A stretch of 64,000 nt of DNA from positions 3,065 to 67,064 of the forward strand of contig CAZRBG010000031.1 in assembly GCA_964598225.1 (NCBI GenBank), given 5' to 3'. Positions within the stretch are counted from its first letter, which is position 1. Every line of letters begins with the position of its first letter. The notes beneath the pieces were generated by a model, which was not told the DNA's origin, ran no database searches, and saw only the letters and a program-made list of their open reading frames with translations. The position numbers were made by a program, and so were the translations under genes. Source of the DNA: SG8-4 sp964598225. Lineage in GTDB: Bacteria > Planctomycetota > Phycisphaerae > Sedimentisphaerales > Anaerobacaceae. Of this stretch, positions 9,156 to 18,486 are shown piece after piece.

Positions 9156-11054
9156 CTAAAACACGCAATGCCCCGCGGCACAACCTCCGGTATACTCCGG
9201 CTCGGCTACGACGTACCGGCTTTGACGGTCCGGGACATCTTCCTGCTCGGCGCCAAAACTCAGAACCTGCCGTTCCTTGCTGCCGTAACGGTATATCGTA
9301 ATGCCTTTGCACTTGAGCTCGTGAGCTTTCAGATAAATATCCCTGATATCCTCGACGGAGGCATTCTCAGGCAGGTTTATAGTCTTAGAAACAGCGTTGT
9401 CGGTATATTTCTGAAAGGCCGCCTGCACCCTCAGATGCTGCAACGGTTCTGTGTCGAACGCCGTTACGAAGGTTCTCTTGAGGTCGGCCGGGATCCCTTT
9501 AACGGTTTGCAGCGAACCTTTTCGCGCGATTTCGCTGAGAATGTCCTGCTTGTAGAGACCTTTCTCTTTTGCGGCTCGCTCGAATAACGGATTGACCTCG
9601 AACAGCTTGGTGCCGGAGAGCACGTTTCGCACGAAACTGATCGCGAACAAAGGCTCGATCCCGCTGGAGCACGCGGCGATAATACTTATTGTTCCGGTCG
9701 GCGCTATCGTGTTGACCGTTGCGTTGCGAAGCCTTAGATCCCGCCCGGCGTAAATGGATTTGTCAAAGTTCGGAAAAACACCCCTTTCTTCAGCGAGTTT
9801 CATGGAAGCGTCGCGCGATTGATTGTGGATAAATTTCATCAGCTTGCCGGCAACCTTTAGGGCTTCTTCAGAGTTGTAAGGCACGCCCAACCTTATCAGC
9901 ATGTCCGCAAAGCCCATGACGCCCAAGCCGACCTTACGGTTGGCCAAAGTCATGTCTCGAATCTGGTCAAGCGGATACTTGTTGACTTCGACGACGTTAT
10001 CCAAAAATCTTATGGCCCAGTGGACCCGGTCTCTCAGCTTGTCCCAATCAATGTGCCCGTCGTCCACCATTTTCGCGAGACTAATGGAAGCCAGATTGCA
10101 GCTTTCGAAAGGAAGCAGAGGCAGTTCGCCGCAGGGATTCGTTGCTTCTATCCTGCCGACCTCGGGTGTGGGATTCTTCTTGTTGATCTCGTCGATAAAT
10201 ACCAGGCCGGGATCGCCGCTGCGCCAGGCGGCATTGACGATCAGGTCGAAAACTGATTTGGCTCTGACCTTGCGAACCTTTTTGCCGGTTGCGGGATCTT
10301 TGAGGTCGAAGGAACGGTCGGCTTTGACATCGGCCATGAACTTGTTAGTCACCGCTACGGAAAGATTGAAGTTTTGAAACATGCCTTTCTGGCTTTTCGC
10401 CTCGATGAAATCCACGATATCCGGATGATCACATCGCAGAATGCCCATGTTCGCTCCGCGCCTGCGTCCGCCCTGAACAATCACGCCCGTGGCTTTATCG
10501 AAGATACTCATAAAAGACACCGGCCCGGAAGCATTTCCTTTGGTTGAGGACACAAGCGCGCCCCTGGGTCTCAAATGCGAAAAGCTGAAACCCGTTCCAC
10601 CGCCGGTCTGGTGAATTTTGGCCATATTTTTAAGAGAGTCGAATATTTCGTCGATAGAGTCATCAACCGGCAGCACGAAACACGCAGACAATTGGCCGAA
10701 ATACGTGCCCGCATTCATGAGGGTAGGAGAGTTGGGCATAAACTCTTGATACCTCATCATCCGGTAGAATTTTTCTTCGGCCTGATCGACGCTTACACCG
10801 GACCTGTAGTTTGCCTCGACCTGCACAACGTGTGAGGCGACTCTCCTGAACAGCTCTTTCGGTGTTTCGATGATATTTTGGTCATCGTCTTTCAAAAGAT
10901 AACGCCGTTCAAGCACCTCCATTGTATTGTCGGGCAATCCTAAATCATCTTTCGCCTCCGCTGCATGATTTTTAGAGAGAATCTCCCGTCGTTGCATTTG
11001 GTTAATGTCGTCCTCTTGCGTAGCGGACCTTGTCGAAGAGTTTTGCTTACCCAT
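9156..11054 (-). CDS. nrdJ: Adenosylcobalamin-dependent (class II) ribonucleotide reductase
   Basis: A 632-residue class II RNR that reduces ribonucleotides using a B12-generated thiyl radical, with no oxygen requirement. Visible features are the active-site cysteine C125 in LSACFVLP, the glycine-rich QTGGGTGFSFSHLRPRG loop, the NPCGE finger loop at 306-310 (thiyl C308, general-base E310), and C319 in PFESCN, the likely disulfide partner of C125. The C-terminus ends in CAAGHCVF, a cysteine pair able to re-reduce the active site. No ATP-cone domain is evident. It lies 19 bases after rtcB in the hydrogenase block. A second, diverged copy is at 56794-58641. Confidence 0.95.
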   Translation of the reverse strand: MGKQNSSTRSATQEDDINQMQRREILSKNHAAEAKDDLGLPDNTMEVLERRYLLKDDDQNIIETPKELFRRVASHVVQVEANYRSGVSVDQAEEKFYRMMRYQEFMPNSPTLMNAGTYFGQLSACFVLPVDDSIDEIFDSLKNMAKIHQTGGGTGFSFSHLRPRGALVSSTKGNASGPVSFMSIFDKATGVIVQGGRRRGANMGILRCDHPDIVDFIEAKSQKGMFQNFNLSVAVTNKFMADVKADRSFDLKDPATGKKVRKVRAKSVFDLIVNAAWRSGDPGLVFIDEINKKNPTPEVGRIEATNPCGELPLLPFESCNLASISLAKMVDDGHIDWDKLRDRVHWAIRFLDNVVEVNKYPLDQIRDMTLANRKVGLGVMGFADMLIRLGVPYNSEEALKVAGKLMKFIHNQSRDASMKLAEERGVFPNFDKSIYAGRDLRLRNATVNTIAPTGTISIIAACSSGIEPLFAISFVRNVLSGTKLFEVNPLFERAAKEKGLYKQDILSEIARKGSLQTVKGIPADLKRTFVTAFDTEPLQHLRVQAAFQKYTDNAVSKTINLPENASVEDIRDIYLKAHELKCKGITIYRYGSKERQVLSFGAEQEDVPDRQSRYVVAEPEYTGGCAAGHCVF

Positions 11055-11073
11055 AGTATTTTGTCCTGATGGC

Positions 11074-12498
11074 TCAACCTTTTACGCAAATCAAAGGCGC
11101 CAGCTTCGCAACTTTTTTAGCCAAACCCGCTTTTTCCGTCGCATCCACGACGACGTCTACGTCCTTGTAAGCATCCGGCGCTTCTTCGGCGACCCCACGC
11201 TTGGAACGGCTCTTAATAATAACGCCCTTTTCGGCCAGCATCCTTACGACTTCCTGCCCCCTCCATCTCTTGGTCGCCTGTTTTCTACTCATAGCTCTTC
11301 CGGCTCCGTGCGAACAGGAACTAAAGCACAGTTCGGCGCTTGAACCGAGTCCTGCTAAAATATAAGAATGAGTTCCCATTGTCCCTCCGATCAGAACCGG
11401 TTGACCTGCATCCCTGAGTTCCTCAGCGACCAAGGGATGCCCGGGGCCGAGTGCACGCGTTGCACCTTTGCGATGGACATAAAGCTTTTTGGTTTTACCA
11501 TCGATTTTATGCTCTTCCAATTTACAGGTGTTGTGCGAAATATCGTAGAGAAGCCTCAGATCGGCCTTTGGCACGACCTTCTCGAACACCTCGCGCACAA
11601 GATTGGTTAGTACCTGGCGATTCGCCAGCGCGCAATTAATACCAGCTTGCATCGCTCCGAGGTATTTTTGTCCGACGTCTGAATTAATCGGCGCGCAGGC
11701 AAGATCGCGTTCGGGCAGCTCGATTCCGGCTTCTCTGGCCGCTTTTAACATTCTGGGAAGGAAGTCGGTCGCTATCTGGTGGCCGAGGCCCCTTGAGCCG
11801 CAATGGATGCTGACAATAATATCACCGCGGTCTATCCCGAACGCACGGGCTGTTTCTTTATCGAAAACTTCTGCAACACGTTGCACTTCGAGATAATGAT
11901 TTCCGGAACCAAGAGTGCCGACTTGGCCTTTCTGCCTTTCTTTGGCTTTATCGGAGACCAGTTCGGGTTTCGCCCCGGCCGCGCGGCCGTTCTCTTCGGT
12001 GCGCCGCAGGTCCTGCTTTGTGCCGAATCCGTGCTCAACGGCCCATTGTGCGCCGCCGCCCAGCATCTCGTCGATTTCGTTCCTGGAAAGACGTAGTCTG
12101 CCTTCCTTTCCCAGCCCGGCTGGAATAATCCGGTACATCTCATCGGCAAGCCTGTCCTTGACAGGTTCGATTTCATCACGACTGAGGCCGGTCAAAACAG
12201 CTCGCACGCCGCACGATATGTCAAAGCCCACGCCGCCGGCAGAAATGACACCACCTTTGTCGGGATCGAAAGCGGCCACTCCCCCTATAGGAAATCCGTA
12301 TCCCCAATGTGCGTCGGGCATGGCGTAGGAAGCTCGCACGATACCCGGGAGCCGGGCAACGTTCATTCCCTGCTCGTAAACCTTTTCATCCAGATGTTTT
12401 ACGATCGCATCATCGCCGTATAAAATAAAAGGTGCCCTCATGCCCTCAAATGGTTCAATAGACCACTGGCAATCTGAACGTTTTTTGACCCTGTTCAT
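11074..12498 (-). CDS. rtcB: RNA 3'-phosphate/5'-OH ligase RtcB
   Basis: A 474-residue RtcB ligase, which joins 2',3'-cyclic phosphate (or 3'-phosphate) and 5'-OH RNA ends with GTP and Mn2+ in RNA repair or tRNA splicing. Diagnostic stretches include MPDAHWGYGFPIGGVAAF, GGVGFDISCGVR (metal-binding cysteine), LGSGNHYLEVQ, SIHCGSRGLGHQ and the C-terminal SCSHGAGRAMSR containing the guanylylated histidine. The ATG at 12498 is chosen because GAGAGGA lies about seven bases upstream; a TTG six codons earlier is also in frame. The archease cofactor gene is directly upstream, the usual RtcB partner. Confidence 0.96.
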   Translation of the reverse strand: MNRVKKRSDCQWSIEPFEGMRAPFILYGDDAIVKHLDEKVYEQGMNVARLPGIVRASYAMPDAHWGYGFPIGGVAAFDPDKGGVISAGGVGFDISCGVRAVLTGLSRDEIEPVKDRLADEMYRIIPAGLGKEGRLRLSRNEIDEMLGGGAQWAVEHGFGTKQDLRRTEENGRAAGAKPELVSDKAKERQKGQVGTLGSGNHYLEVQRVAEVFDKETARAFGIDRGDIIVSIHCGSRGLGHQIATDFLPRMLKAAREAGIELPERDLACAPINSDVGQKYLGAMQAGINCALANRQVLTNLVREVFEKVVPKADLRLLYDISHNTCKLEEHKIDGKTKKLYVHRKGATRALGPGHPLVAEELRDAGQPVLIGGTMGTHSYILAGLGSSAELCFSSCSHGAGRAMSRKQATKRWRGQEVVRMLAEKGVIIKSRSKRGVAEEAPDAYKDVDVVVDATEKAGLAKKVAKLAPLICVKG

Positions 12499-12525
12499 AT
12501 ATTTATCCTCTCTCAAATCCGTCTA

Positions 12526-12942
12526 TTAAATGTCGATGATACATTGTGCTGTCCATTTTCCGTCTTTCTCAACCACTTTCAGATCCGAATAAGACGTCCC
12601 TTTTATCTCCGCACCCGGATCGTGCCTTGACAGGTCGAGTTTTTCGCCCCAGGCTTTGCCCATCAAGTGCTCGCCATCTATGTGAACCTCGAATTTGCCG
12701 AAAACCTTTTTTTGTGTCGCCATTTCATATAGGATATTGTTTAACCAGTCTATAAACAACAGGTCGCAATCCGGCTGCTCACAAACTATGTCCACTTTCG
12801 TTTTCTGCTGTATTGTTTCAGGATCGACGCTGATGGCCGTCATAGCCAAGGCTGCCGCGGCAAAAGCGTCCTCCATGGTGGCTCCGAAGCCGCGGATTCC
12901 CATATCCGCCGTATGCGAGTAATGTTCCCAGTTTTGTTTCAT
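12526..12942 (-). CDS. Archease (RtcB activator)
   Basis: A 138-residue archease, the metal-binding chaperone that accelerates RtcB guanylylation and broadens its nucleotide use. The N-terminus (WEHYSHTADMGIRGFG) and the C-terminal KGTSYSDLKVVEKDGKW stretch are typical, including the conserved His and Asp of HTAD. The start at 12942 (MKQNWEHY) matches the family N-terminus; the frame is open further upstream to 13026, but that extension is not archease-like. It lies 27 bases upstream of rtcB and about 110 bases after hydA, so hydrogenase and RNA-repair genes may share a transcript. Confidence 0.92.
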   Translation of the reverse strand: MKQNWEHYSHTADMGIRGFGATMEDAFAAAALAMTAISVDPETIQQKTKVDIVCEQPDCDLLFIDWLNNILYEMATQKKVFGKFEVHIDGEHLMGKAWGEKLDLSRHDPGAEIKGTSYSDLKVVEKDGKWTAQCIIDI

Positions 12943-13055
12943 AAAGCGCTCGTTACACCAAGAGATTCTACTTCCGTGTACGATTGCCGGTTCGCAATAA
13001 TTGTACGACTGTCTTTTGCAGTTCACAATCCTCTTCCATAGTAGTTATTCTGTTT

Positions 13056-14312
13056 TTAGTGCACCGAACAGGAAAAACAGGGATCGTAGGCGCGGACCAG
13101 TTTTTCGCACAAGAGGCGAATTTGGTCTCTTGATTTATCTTTGTTTTCATCAACCAGCTTTTTCAGGTCTTTTTCTATGTTCTGGAAATTGTGCGACGTC
13201 GGGGTCACAAGGTTTGCCCGTTCGACAATGCCTTTTCTGTTTACTCTATACTTGTGATAAAGCAAACCTCGGGGCGCTTCCGTTACGGATGCGCCCTCGC
13301 CCGGTTTTATCCTGATGTGAAAATCCTCCTCTTCGAAGTCAGTGGATTCGATCAGTTGAATGCATCGCTCGATCCCGTCGACAACTTCCAGGCTTTGAGC
13401 GATATTGTTATGAAAAGGATTGTCGCTTGGAAATTCGACATCGACCCCGTCAGCCAGCGTTTTCGTTTCGGGTTGAAGCTTGTCAAACTTGTTGTTCAGC
13501 CGGGCAAGCGCCCCCACCATGAAAGAGAATCTTTGCCTCAGGTTCGATTTCTTTGCAAAGGCATAACTAACCTCGGATTCTTCGAAAAACTCGTCGTATT
13601 CGTTCACATCGACATTCAGCCCCTCGGTCGAGACGATCCTTCCTTCATTGACGGCATATTCCCCCTTGTCATCCAGAGCGACGTATTCCGAATCGCAATG
13701 AAAATCCGGCACGTCGAATTGGGAAACGTCCTCTACAACCTGATGGGACAGAGACCTTATTCCTTTTAGCTTTTCTAAAATCGTGACGAAGGCGGCATTA
13801 GAAGGAATAGCCGTGAAACCGCCGGGCAAATGGGTTACAGGATGCAGTGCTCTTGCCCCGATAAGGCCGGTTAGTTCGTTGACGACCTCTTTCATTTGCA
13901 GCAGATGACCCAATTGCCTGCTGAAACCTTCCCGCATAGGGATTATCCCGGGATAGTCGTAGTAATCCGGCATAGCCAGCATATACAGATGTATCAGGTG
14001 GCTGGCCGTTATCTGACTGATACTCATCAGCTTCCGCAAAACTCCGGTCTGTTCGCTGACTTCTATCGACATAGCCCGTTCGATGGCTTGTATAGCTGTA
14101 GTCATGTGCGAAACGGGGCATATCCCGCAGATTCGCGAGACGATGTCGCCCACCTCGTCATATTTTCGTCCTACCAGAAAGCCTTCGAAAAATCTGGGCG
14201 GCTCGAAGATTTTCAGTCGTATCGCCGGGGCCTGTTCGAGTTCAACGATGATCGACGTTTCTCCTTCGACCCTGGCGAGATAGTCAACGGTTATCTTCTT
14301 TGTCGTCGTCAT
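13056..14312 (-). CDS. hydA: Cytoplasmic [NiFe] hydrogenase/sulfhydrogenase alpha (large) subunit
   Basis: A 418-residue catalytic large subunit of a group 3b-type NAD(P)-linked hydrogenase. The two nickel-binding motifs are RICGIC at residues 60-65 (C62, C65) and DPCFSC at 410-415 (C412, C415). The protein stops at the histidine three residues after C415 (CSVH then stop), so the short C-terminal peptide normally removed by a maturation protease is absent. The ATG at 14312 forms an ATGA overlap with the hydD stop; a frame-open ATG 24 bases further up lies inside hydD and is rejected. No hyp maturation genes are in the window. Confidence 0.95.
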   Translation of the reverse strand: MTTTKKITVDYLARVEGETSIIVELEQAPAIRLKIFEPPRFFEGFLVGRKYDEVGDIVSRICGICPVSHMTTAIQAIERAMSIEVSEQTGVLRKLMSISQITASHLIHLYMLAMPDYYDYPGIIPMREGFSRQLGHLLQMKEVVNELTGLIGARALHPVTHLPGGFTAIPSNAAFVTILEKLKGIRSLSHQVVEDVSQFDVPDFHCDSEYVALDDKGEYAVNEGRIVSTEGLNVDVNEYDEFFEESEVSYAFAKKSNLRQRFSFMVGALARLNNKFDKLQPETKTLADGVDVEFPSDNPFHNNIAQSLEVVDGIERCIQLIESTDFEEEDFHIRIKPGEGASVTEAPRGLLYHKYRVNRKGIVERANLVTPTSHNFQNIEKDLKKLVDENKDKSRDQIRLLCEKLVRAYDPCFSCSVH

Positions 14313-15079
14313 GATTTCACCTGTCCCGCTTTCCATTCTTCGGCGGGCTGGCCGAACTCAGTGAACTTGCGGCGTATATCATCCCGGCTCAGGCCCATCT
14401 TTTCGAACTGGTCGGCCAGAGCCCCGGCGTTGGCGTCTTTCATTGGCCCCCAGCATCCGTAGCACCCGCGATTTCGCGATGGACACAGTGCGCCGCAGCC
14501 GGCGTTCGTCACGGGGCCCATACAAGGTTCGCCATAAGCGACGAGCACGCAGATATTTCCCGCCAGCTTGCATTCGACGCAAACGCAATATTGCAGGAAA
14601 TCAGGCCTTTTGCCCAGCAGCAGCGATACGACCGTTTCGGTCAAATCACGAACCCCCATCGGGCAGCCTTTGATATAGCCGTCGACCTTGACGTATTGGT
14701 CGATAGCGTGGGTTTTCACAGAATGAATCACCGAGGTATCCTGGTAAACTCTTTTCTGCACCTCATATTCCCGGTCGGCGTTCTTAATGGCCGGAACGCC
14801 GCCGCAGACGGCACATGAGCCTATCGGGATCAGATATTTGCTAACCGAACGAACCTTTTTGAGCTGCTCGAGCTGCCACTGTTCGGTTATGGCTCCTTCA
14901 ATCAATGCTACATCAAAAGGCCCGTCTTCGTTGCCGCCGGATTGCAGCATTTTACAATACGTGATGTCCGCAGCTTCGAAAATCTCCCTGATATACCTTT
15001 GGAAGTAAATCAGTTGGAATTCGCACCCCGCGCAACAGCTATACTTGAAGACACCTATTTTCGGTTTCTTATTTTCCAT
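14309..15079 (-). CDS. hydD: Hydrogenase/sulfhydrogenase delta (small) subunit
   Basis: A 256-residue [NiFe] hydrogenase small subunit that carries FeS clusters from the catalytic site toward the diaphorase module. The proximal-cluster cysteines appear in YSCCAGCE (residues 13-20), IGSCAVCGG and YIKGCPMG. Further cysteine-rich stretches (CVCVECKL, CMGPVTNAGCGALCP, RGCYGCWGP) would hold the medial and distal clusters. The absence of a Tat signal fits a cytoplasmic enzyme. It overlaps hydA by four bases and lies nine bases after hydG. Confidence 0.94.
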   Translation of the reverse strand: MENKKPKIGVFKYSCCAGCEFQLIYFQRYIREIFEAADITYCKMLQSGGNEDGPFDVALIEGAITEQWQLEQLKKVRSVSKYLIPIGSCAVCGGVPAIKNADREYEVQKRVYQDTSVIHSVKTHAIDQYVKVDGYIKGCPMGVRDLTETVVSLLLGKRPDFLQYCVCVECKLAGNICVLVAYGEPCMGPVTNAGCGALCPSRNRGCYGCWGPMKDANAGALADQFEKMGLSRDDIRRKFTEFGQPAEEWKAGQVKS

Positions 15080-15088
15080 CTTATCGGT

Positions 15089-15919
15089 TTATATAAGGGT
15101 ATCCGCGTACTTTTGAATGTCGGGAAGGCGAAAAACCGGACCGTCTTTACAAACGTATTTGGGACCAATCTGGCAATGGCCGCAGTGCGCTATGCCACAC
15201 TTCATACGTCTTTCCAGAGATACGTATATGTCGTTCGGATTCTGACCTTCGAAAATCAACTGCGCGGCGACAAATTTCATCATGATCTGGGGTCCGCAGG
15301 TAAACGTGACCGTCTCGGGCAATGAAACATCCAACTGATCAAAAAGACCGGTCACAAGGCCTTCGTGTACTTTCAGTTCGATTTGTTGGTTTATCTCATC
15401 GGCCGATAGTAAAACATTGATTTGGTCAGACCAATTTTTCAAATCATCCTTAAAAAGCATATCTTCCGGTGTTCGCGCTCCATAGAGAAGACATATTTTT
15501 CCCATCCTGCTTTTATTTTGAATGCAATAATGGACCACCGGCCTCAGGGGCGCCATTCCGATGCCGCCCACGACGATGATCACGTTCTTGCCGTCGACCT
15601 TTTCCAGCGGCCAGCCGGTGCCGTAAGGCCCGCGAATATGAACCTTTTGTCCCTTTTTCAATTTTGACAAAGCGTCGACAACATTGCCTGCCTCCCGGAT
15701 TGTCTGAATGAACGTTCTATTCTGTTCGTCGATCCAACTGAAAGAAAACGGCGCTTCGCCAATGCCCGGAAGGCCCAGCATATTGAATTGACCCGGCTTG
15801 AAAGAAAAACCATCGCCCTCGGTTAATAATTGAAGCGAAAATGTATTCTCCGTCTCGACAATTCGCTGCTCGACTGTAGCCTCTGCCGGCTGAAGCGGAT
15901 TTGTGTTCGCCGTTCTCAT
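15089..15919 (-). CDS. hydG: Hydrogenase gamma subunit, FAD/NAD(P)-binding oxidoreductase
   Basis: A 276-residue ferredoxin-NADP-reductase-type diaphorase subunit that passes electrons between NAD(P)H and the FeS chain of the hydrogenase. Residues 15-105 form the FAD-binding barrel (KPGQFNMLGLPG, RGPYGTGWP), 112-235 the nucleotide-binding domain (IIVVGGIGMAPLRPV, TCGPQIMMKF). The C-terminal C241, C246, C249, C257 (CGIAHCGHCQIGPKYVC) bind a [2Fe-2S] cluster, as in dihydroorotate dehydrogenase electron-transfer subunits. The start overlaps the hydB stop by four bases. Do not confuse it with the radical-SAM HydG of [FeFe] hydrogenases. Confidence 0.93.
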   Translation of the reverse strand: MRTANTNPLQPAEATVEQRIVETENTFSLQLLTEGDGFSFKPGQFNMLGLPGIGEAPFSFSWIDEQNRTFIQTIREAGNVVDALSKLKKGQKVHIRGPYGTGWPLEKVDGKNVIIVVGGIGMAPLRPVVHYCIQNKSRMGKICLLYGARTPEDMLFKDDLKNWSDQINVLLSADEINQQIELKVHEGLVTGLFDQLDVSLPETVTFTCGPQIMMKFVAAQLIFEGQNPNDIYVSLERRMKCGIAHCGHCQIGPKYVCKDGPVFRLPDIQKYADTLI

Positions 15920-16971
15920 TTGGCGTTCTCCATCCTTACGTCCCGTTGTATTTCCTTTGCAATCTCGGTCAAATCAATCTTCGTCGGACACCAGGTCATA
16001 CATCTGCCGCAGCCTATACAGCCGAAACAACCGTACTGCTCCACCCAGGTGGACAGTTTATGCGTAACAAACTGCCTCAATCTTGCTTTACGTGACGACC
16101 GAAAGTTACCTTCGTGAACTCTGGCAAAATTAAGTTCCTGGCATGAATCCCAATACCTGCTTCTTTTGGTTGTCTGAAGGTCGTAAGAAGTAGTATCTTC
16201 GATGTTGTAACAATAGCACGTAGGGCAAACCATCGTACAGTTTGTACAGCCCAGGCATCTGGATTCTGCTGTTCTTTTGTATACCGGATGATCCAGATTC
16301 TGCATGAGAAGCTCCGGCAATCCGCCTGTCTCGATCTTCTTCTCGAAAGAACCTCTGGCTCGGGCTTCGATTTCTTCTTTTTCGGTGAAGTCCTGACTTG
16401 TGGTGCTTCTCGTGCTGTCAACGTTTTCGAAAATCCTTTTCCCTTCTTCCGAACCGAACTCTACAAGATAATCATTCAGTTTCGAGGTCAAAACGACGTC
16501 AAAGCCATCGGCCAGTTGGAGAAATGGTCCGGTCCCCATCGATTCGCAGAATCCGCTTTCACAGGCCTCATTGCAATTCAAAACAACTGTCAGTGTTTGC
16601 TCCCTTCGCTCTTTGTAATAGGCATCTTTGAAGCCCTCCAGAAACGTTCTGTCCAAGACGCTTATCGCGTGCATGTCACAAGGATGAATCGCAAAGATCA
16701 TTCTTCTTTTCGCTTCCTTTGGCGTAATAGTTTCATGTCGACCGGTTTTTCTGTCGATATTGAAAAGCGTCTGCCGGGACGGATAAATGAACTGCCGCGG
16801 CGCCAGCATCGTTGAGCCATAGTCGAGGTCGAGAACGCGTACATCCTGAATCGGCTCGAAGGTCACCTGGCCTCGTCTGTTCTTGACCGGGCCGAGAACA
16901 TCGAACGTTTTCACAGCACCGTCAAGCCACTTCATCAAACCCTGGTGCGAAATGGCAAAAGCTTCACTCAT
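15916..16971 (-). CDS. hydB: Hydrogenase/sulfhydrogenase beta subunit, 4Fe-4S protein
   Basis: A 351-residue FeS subunit, first gene of the hydB-hydG-hydD-hydA set, the gene order known from Pyrococcus sulfhydrogenase. Two [4Fe-4S] ferredoxin motifs are in the C-terminal third: C239-LGC-TNC-TMVC-P (239, 242, 245, 249) and C318-IGC-GRC-MTWC-P (318, 321, 324, 328). The N-terminal two-thirds resemble AsrA/HydB-type proteins, with conserved IHPCDMHAI and NCNEACESGFCESMGTGP stretches. This family also occurs in anaerobic sulfite reductase, so polysulfide or sulfur reduction is a possible second activity. A double-GAF protein gene is 42 bases upstream. Confidence 0.93.
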   Translation of the reverse strand: MSEAFAISHQGLMKWLDGAVKTFDVLGPVKNRRGQVTFEPIQDVRVLDLDYGSTMLAPRQFIYPSRQTLFNIDRKTGRHETITPKEAKRRMIFAIHPCDMHAISVLDRTFLEGFKDAYYKERREQTLTVVLNCNEACESGFCESMGTGPFLQLADGFDVVLTSKLNDYLVEFGSEEGKRIFENVDSTRSTTSQDFTEKEEIEARARGSFEKKIETGGLPELLMQNLDHPVYKRTAESRCLGCTNCTMVCPTCYCYNIEDTTSYDLQTTKRSRYWDSCQELNFARVHEGNFRSSRKARLRQFVTHKLSTWVEQYGCFGCIGCGRCMTWCPTKIDLTEIAKEIQRDVRMENAK

Positions 16972-17013
16972 TAATTGTCTCTACCGTCCAAGTACTCTGT
17001 TAAGAATATCGTC

Positions 17014-18072
17014 CTAAACCCGCGGCGGATGCTCTCCCCAGCCGTACCATTTCCACACATCCTTTGTCAGGTCTTCATAGTCGCGTTTTATATGCTCGTA
17101 CAATCTTGCATTTTCCATGGCCGTTACACCGAAGTCCGCTAACGTTCCCAGAAACTCCATGTCTTCTACGTTCGATTGGTAATCATAGCCGGTATATACC
17201 CTGAGAGCGCCCACCACCTTATCCCTGAGTTTAAGGGGAACGCAGATGATAGACCTAATCCCTTCTTTTTTGACTGCTTTAGGGTATTGTATCCGTTTAT
17301 CCTCGGCGGCATCCGCTATCACCACCTCACAACCTTTTAAGCATTCCTTAATGGACTTATCCGTCTCAATCGGTCCTTTGCTTTTGAATTCTTCGCTCAA
17401 GCCGTAATCGGCTACACTTTCCAGCTCTTTGGTCTGATTATTTATCATCAGTAAGGATGCGCCTTTGGCGTACATCTCCTCAGAGGCACTTTGACATATC
17501 AGGTAAGGGATCTTTCTTGTCTTCAGCTCCGAAGTGAATGCCTTGCCGATCAAGTTGAGGTTCTTCAGCCTTTGATTTCTTTGGGAATTCCTGATAGCCG
17601 CAGCGCCCTGCAGGGCTAACGTTCTGATGAAAGTGACTTCCTCGTCGTCGAATATACGTTCTTCATCAGTGTAAATCCTCAGAATCCCCAACAAACGTTC
17701 CTTGCACTGCAAAGGAACGCAGATGACCGATTTGATTCCCTCCTTTTTTGCTTCCTGGGGGTACTGATAACGCTTATCCCTGGCAACGTTCTTAATTTGT
17801 ACGGTTTTGCCCTGAAGTGCTTGTTTATCAATCGGGCTTTTGTCGACTTCCACCGGTCCCTTATTGAGATACGATTCGGAAAGTCCTTCCACCGCGCCGA
17901 CTTCGAGGATTTGCCCCGATCTGTCCAGCAATCTAACGGAGCTTGCTTTTGCGTTTAAGCAGGAAGCAGCCCCTTCAACCAGAGAAGACAAAACTTTGTT
18001 ATATTCGAATTCGGAGACAATATTCCTGCAGACGGTGCACAGAGCCGTTAGATATTCTTTTTCTTTTGCCAT
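17014..18072 (-). CDS. Double GAF-domain protein
   Basis: A 352-residue soluble protein with two tandem GAF domains of clear internal similarity: residues about 20-165 and about 180-330. Each contains the sequence IxSxICVPLxxxxxxxGxLRxYT followed by a helix ending the domain. No kinase, cyclase or DNA-binding domain is attached; the C-terminus is a short amphipathic tail with KWYGWGEHP. The ATG at 18072 has GGAG about eight bases upstream. Its position directly before hydB suggests a small-molecule or redox sensor for the hydrogenase block, but the ligand is not predictable. Confidence 0.85.
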   Translation of the reverse strand: MAKEKEYLTALCTVCRNIVSEFEYNKVLSSLVEGAASCLNAKASSVRLLDRSGQILEVGAVEGLSESYLNKGPVEVDKSPIDKQALQGKTVQIKNVARDKRYQYPQEAKKEGIKSVICVPLQCKERLLGILRIYTDEERIFDDEEVTFIRTLALQGAAAIRNSQRNQRLKNLNLIGKAFTSELKTRKIPYLICQSASEEMYAKGASLLMINNQTKELESVADYGLSEEFKSKGPIETDKSIKECLKGCEVVIADAAEDKRIQYPKAVKKEGIRSIICVPLKLRDKVVGALRVYTGYDYQSNVEDMEFLGTLADFGVTAMENARLYEHIKRDYEDLTKDVWKWYGWGEHPPRV

Positions 18073-18219
18073 TTTGTTCTCCGAGCGGGAATGCATTTTA
18101 CAACTTCAATGCCGTTTCGATAGAGACTATGTATCAAGACAAACTCGGCGCATGTCTAACATGCCGAACAATCCTGTCGGCCGACGAACCTCTCTTACGG
18201 CATAAAACCGGCTCGGCAA

Positions 18220-18405
18220 TTACATTTTCACCGGATTGCAAAGGTTCTTCTCGTTGGCTGCCGCTCTGCCGCAGTTCTTACAGAAAAACTGCGGTTCTTT
18301 CACCAACTTGCTATATTCTTCTGTATTGTCTTTGTGGAAACCAAGGTTGGTTAGATAGCACAAGTGTTTGTCATGTCCCGGGTGCGGCATTTTTACATCG
18401 GCCAT
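18220..18405 (-). CDS. Small zinc-ribbon-like protein
   Basis: A 61-residue protein with start MADVKMPHPGH and a cysteine-rich C-terminus (CKNCGRAAANEKNLCNP), giving a CxxC plus a further cysteine that could form a one-zinc site together with H13 or C17. The ATG at 18405 is preceded by GGAGAG about eight bases upstream, which favours it over the ATG at 18426. Function is unknown. It lies between two other small or regulatory genes upstream of the hydrogenase set on the same strand. Confidence 0.6.
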   Translation of the reverse strand: MADVKMPHPGHDKHLCYLTNLGFHKDNTEEYSKLVKEPQFFCKNCGRAAANEKNLCNPVKM

Positions 18406-18486
18406 AAATGTTCTCTCCACGTCCATCTTATCATTGCTTTTAGTTGACTCGAAGATATGCTTCTCCTTGTTCTCTTAGGATGTCGT

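Noticed and set aside
8909..9181. 90-residue minus-strand frame between the RNR and the PRC-barrel gene
   Set aside because: It overlaps both genes, has a poor start and its sequence shows no protein-like features.
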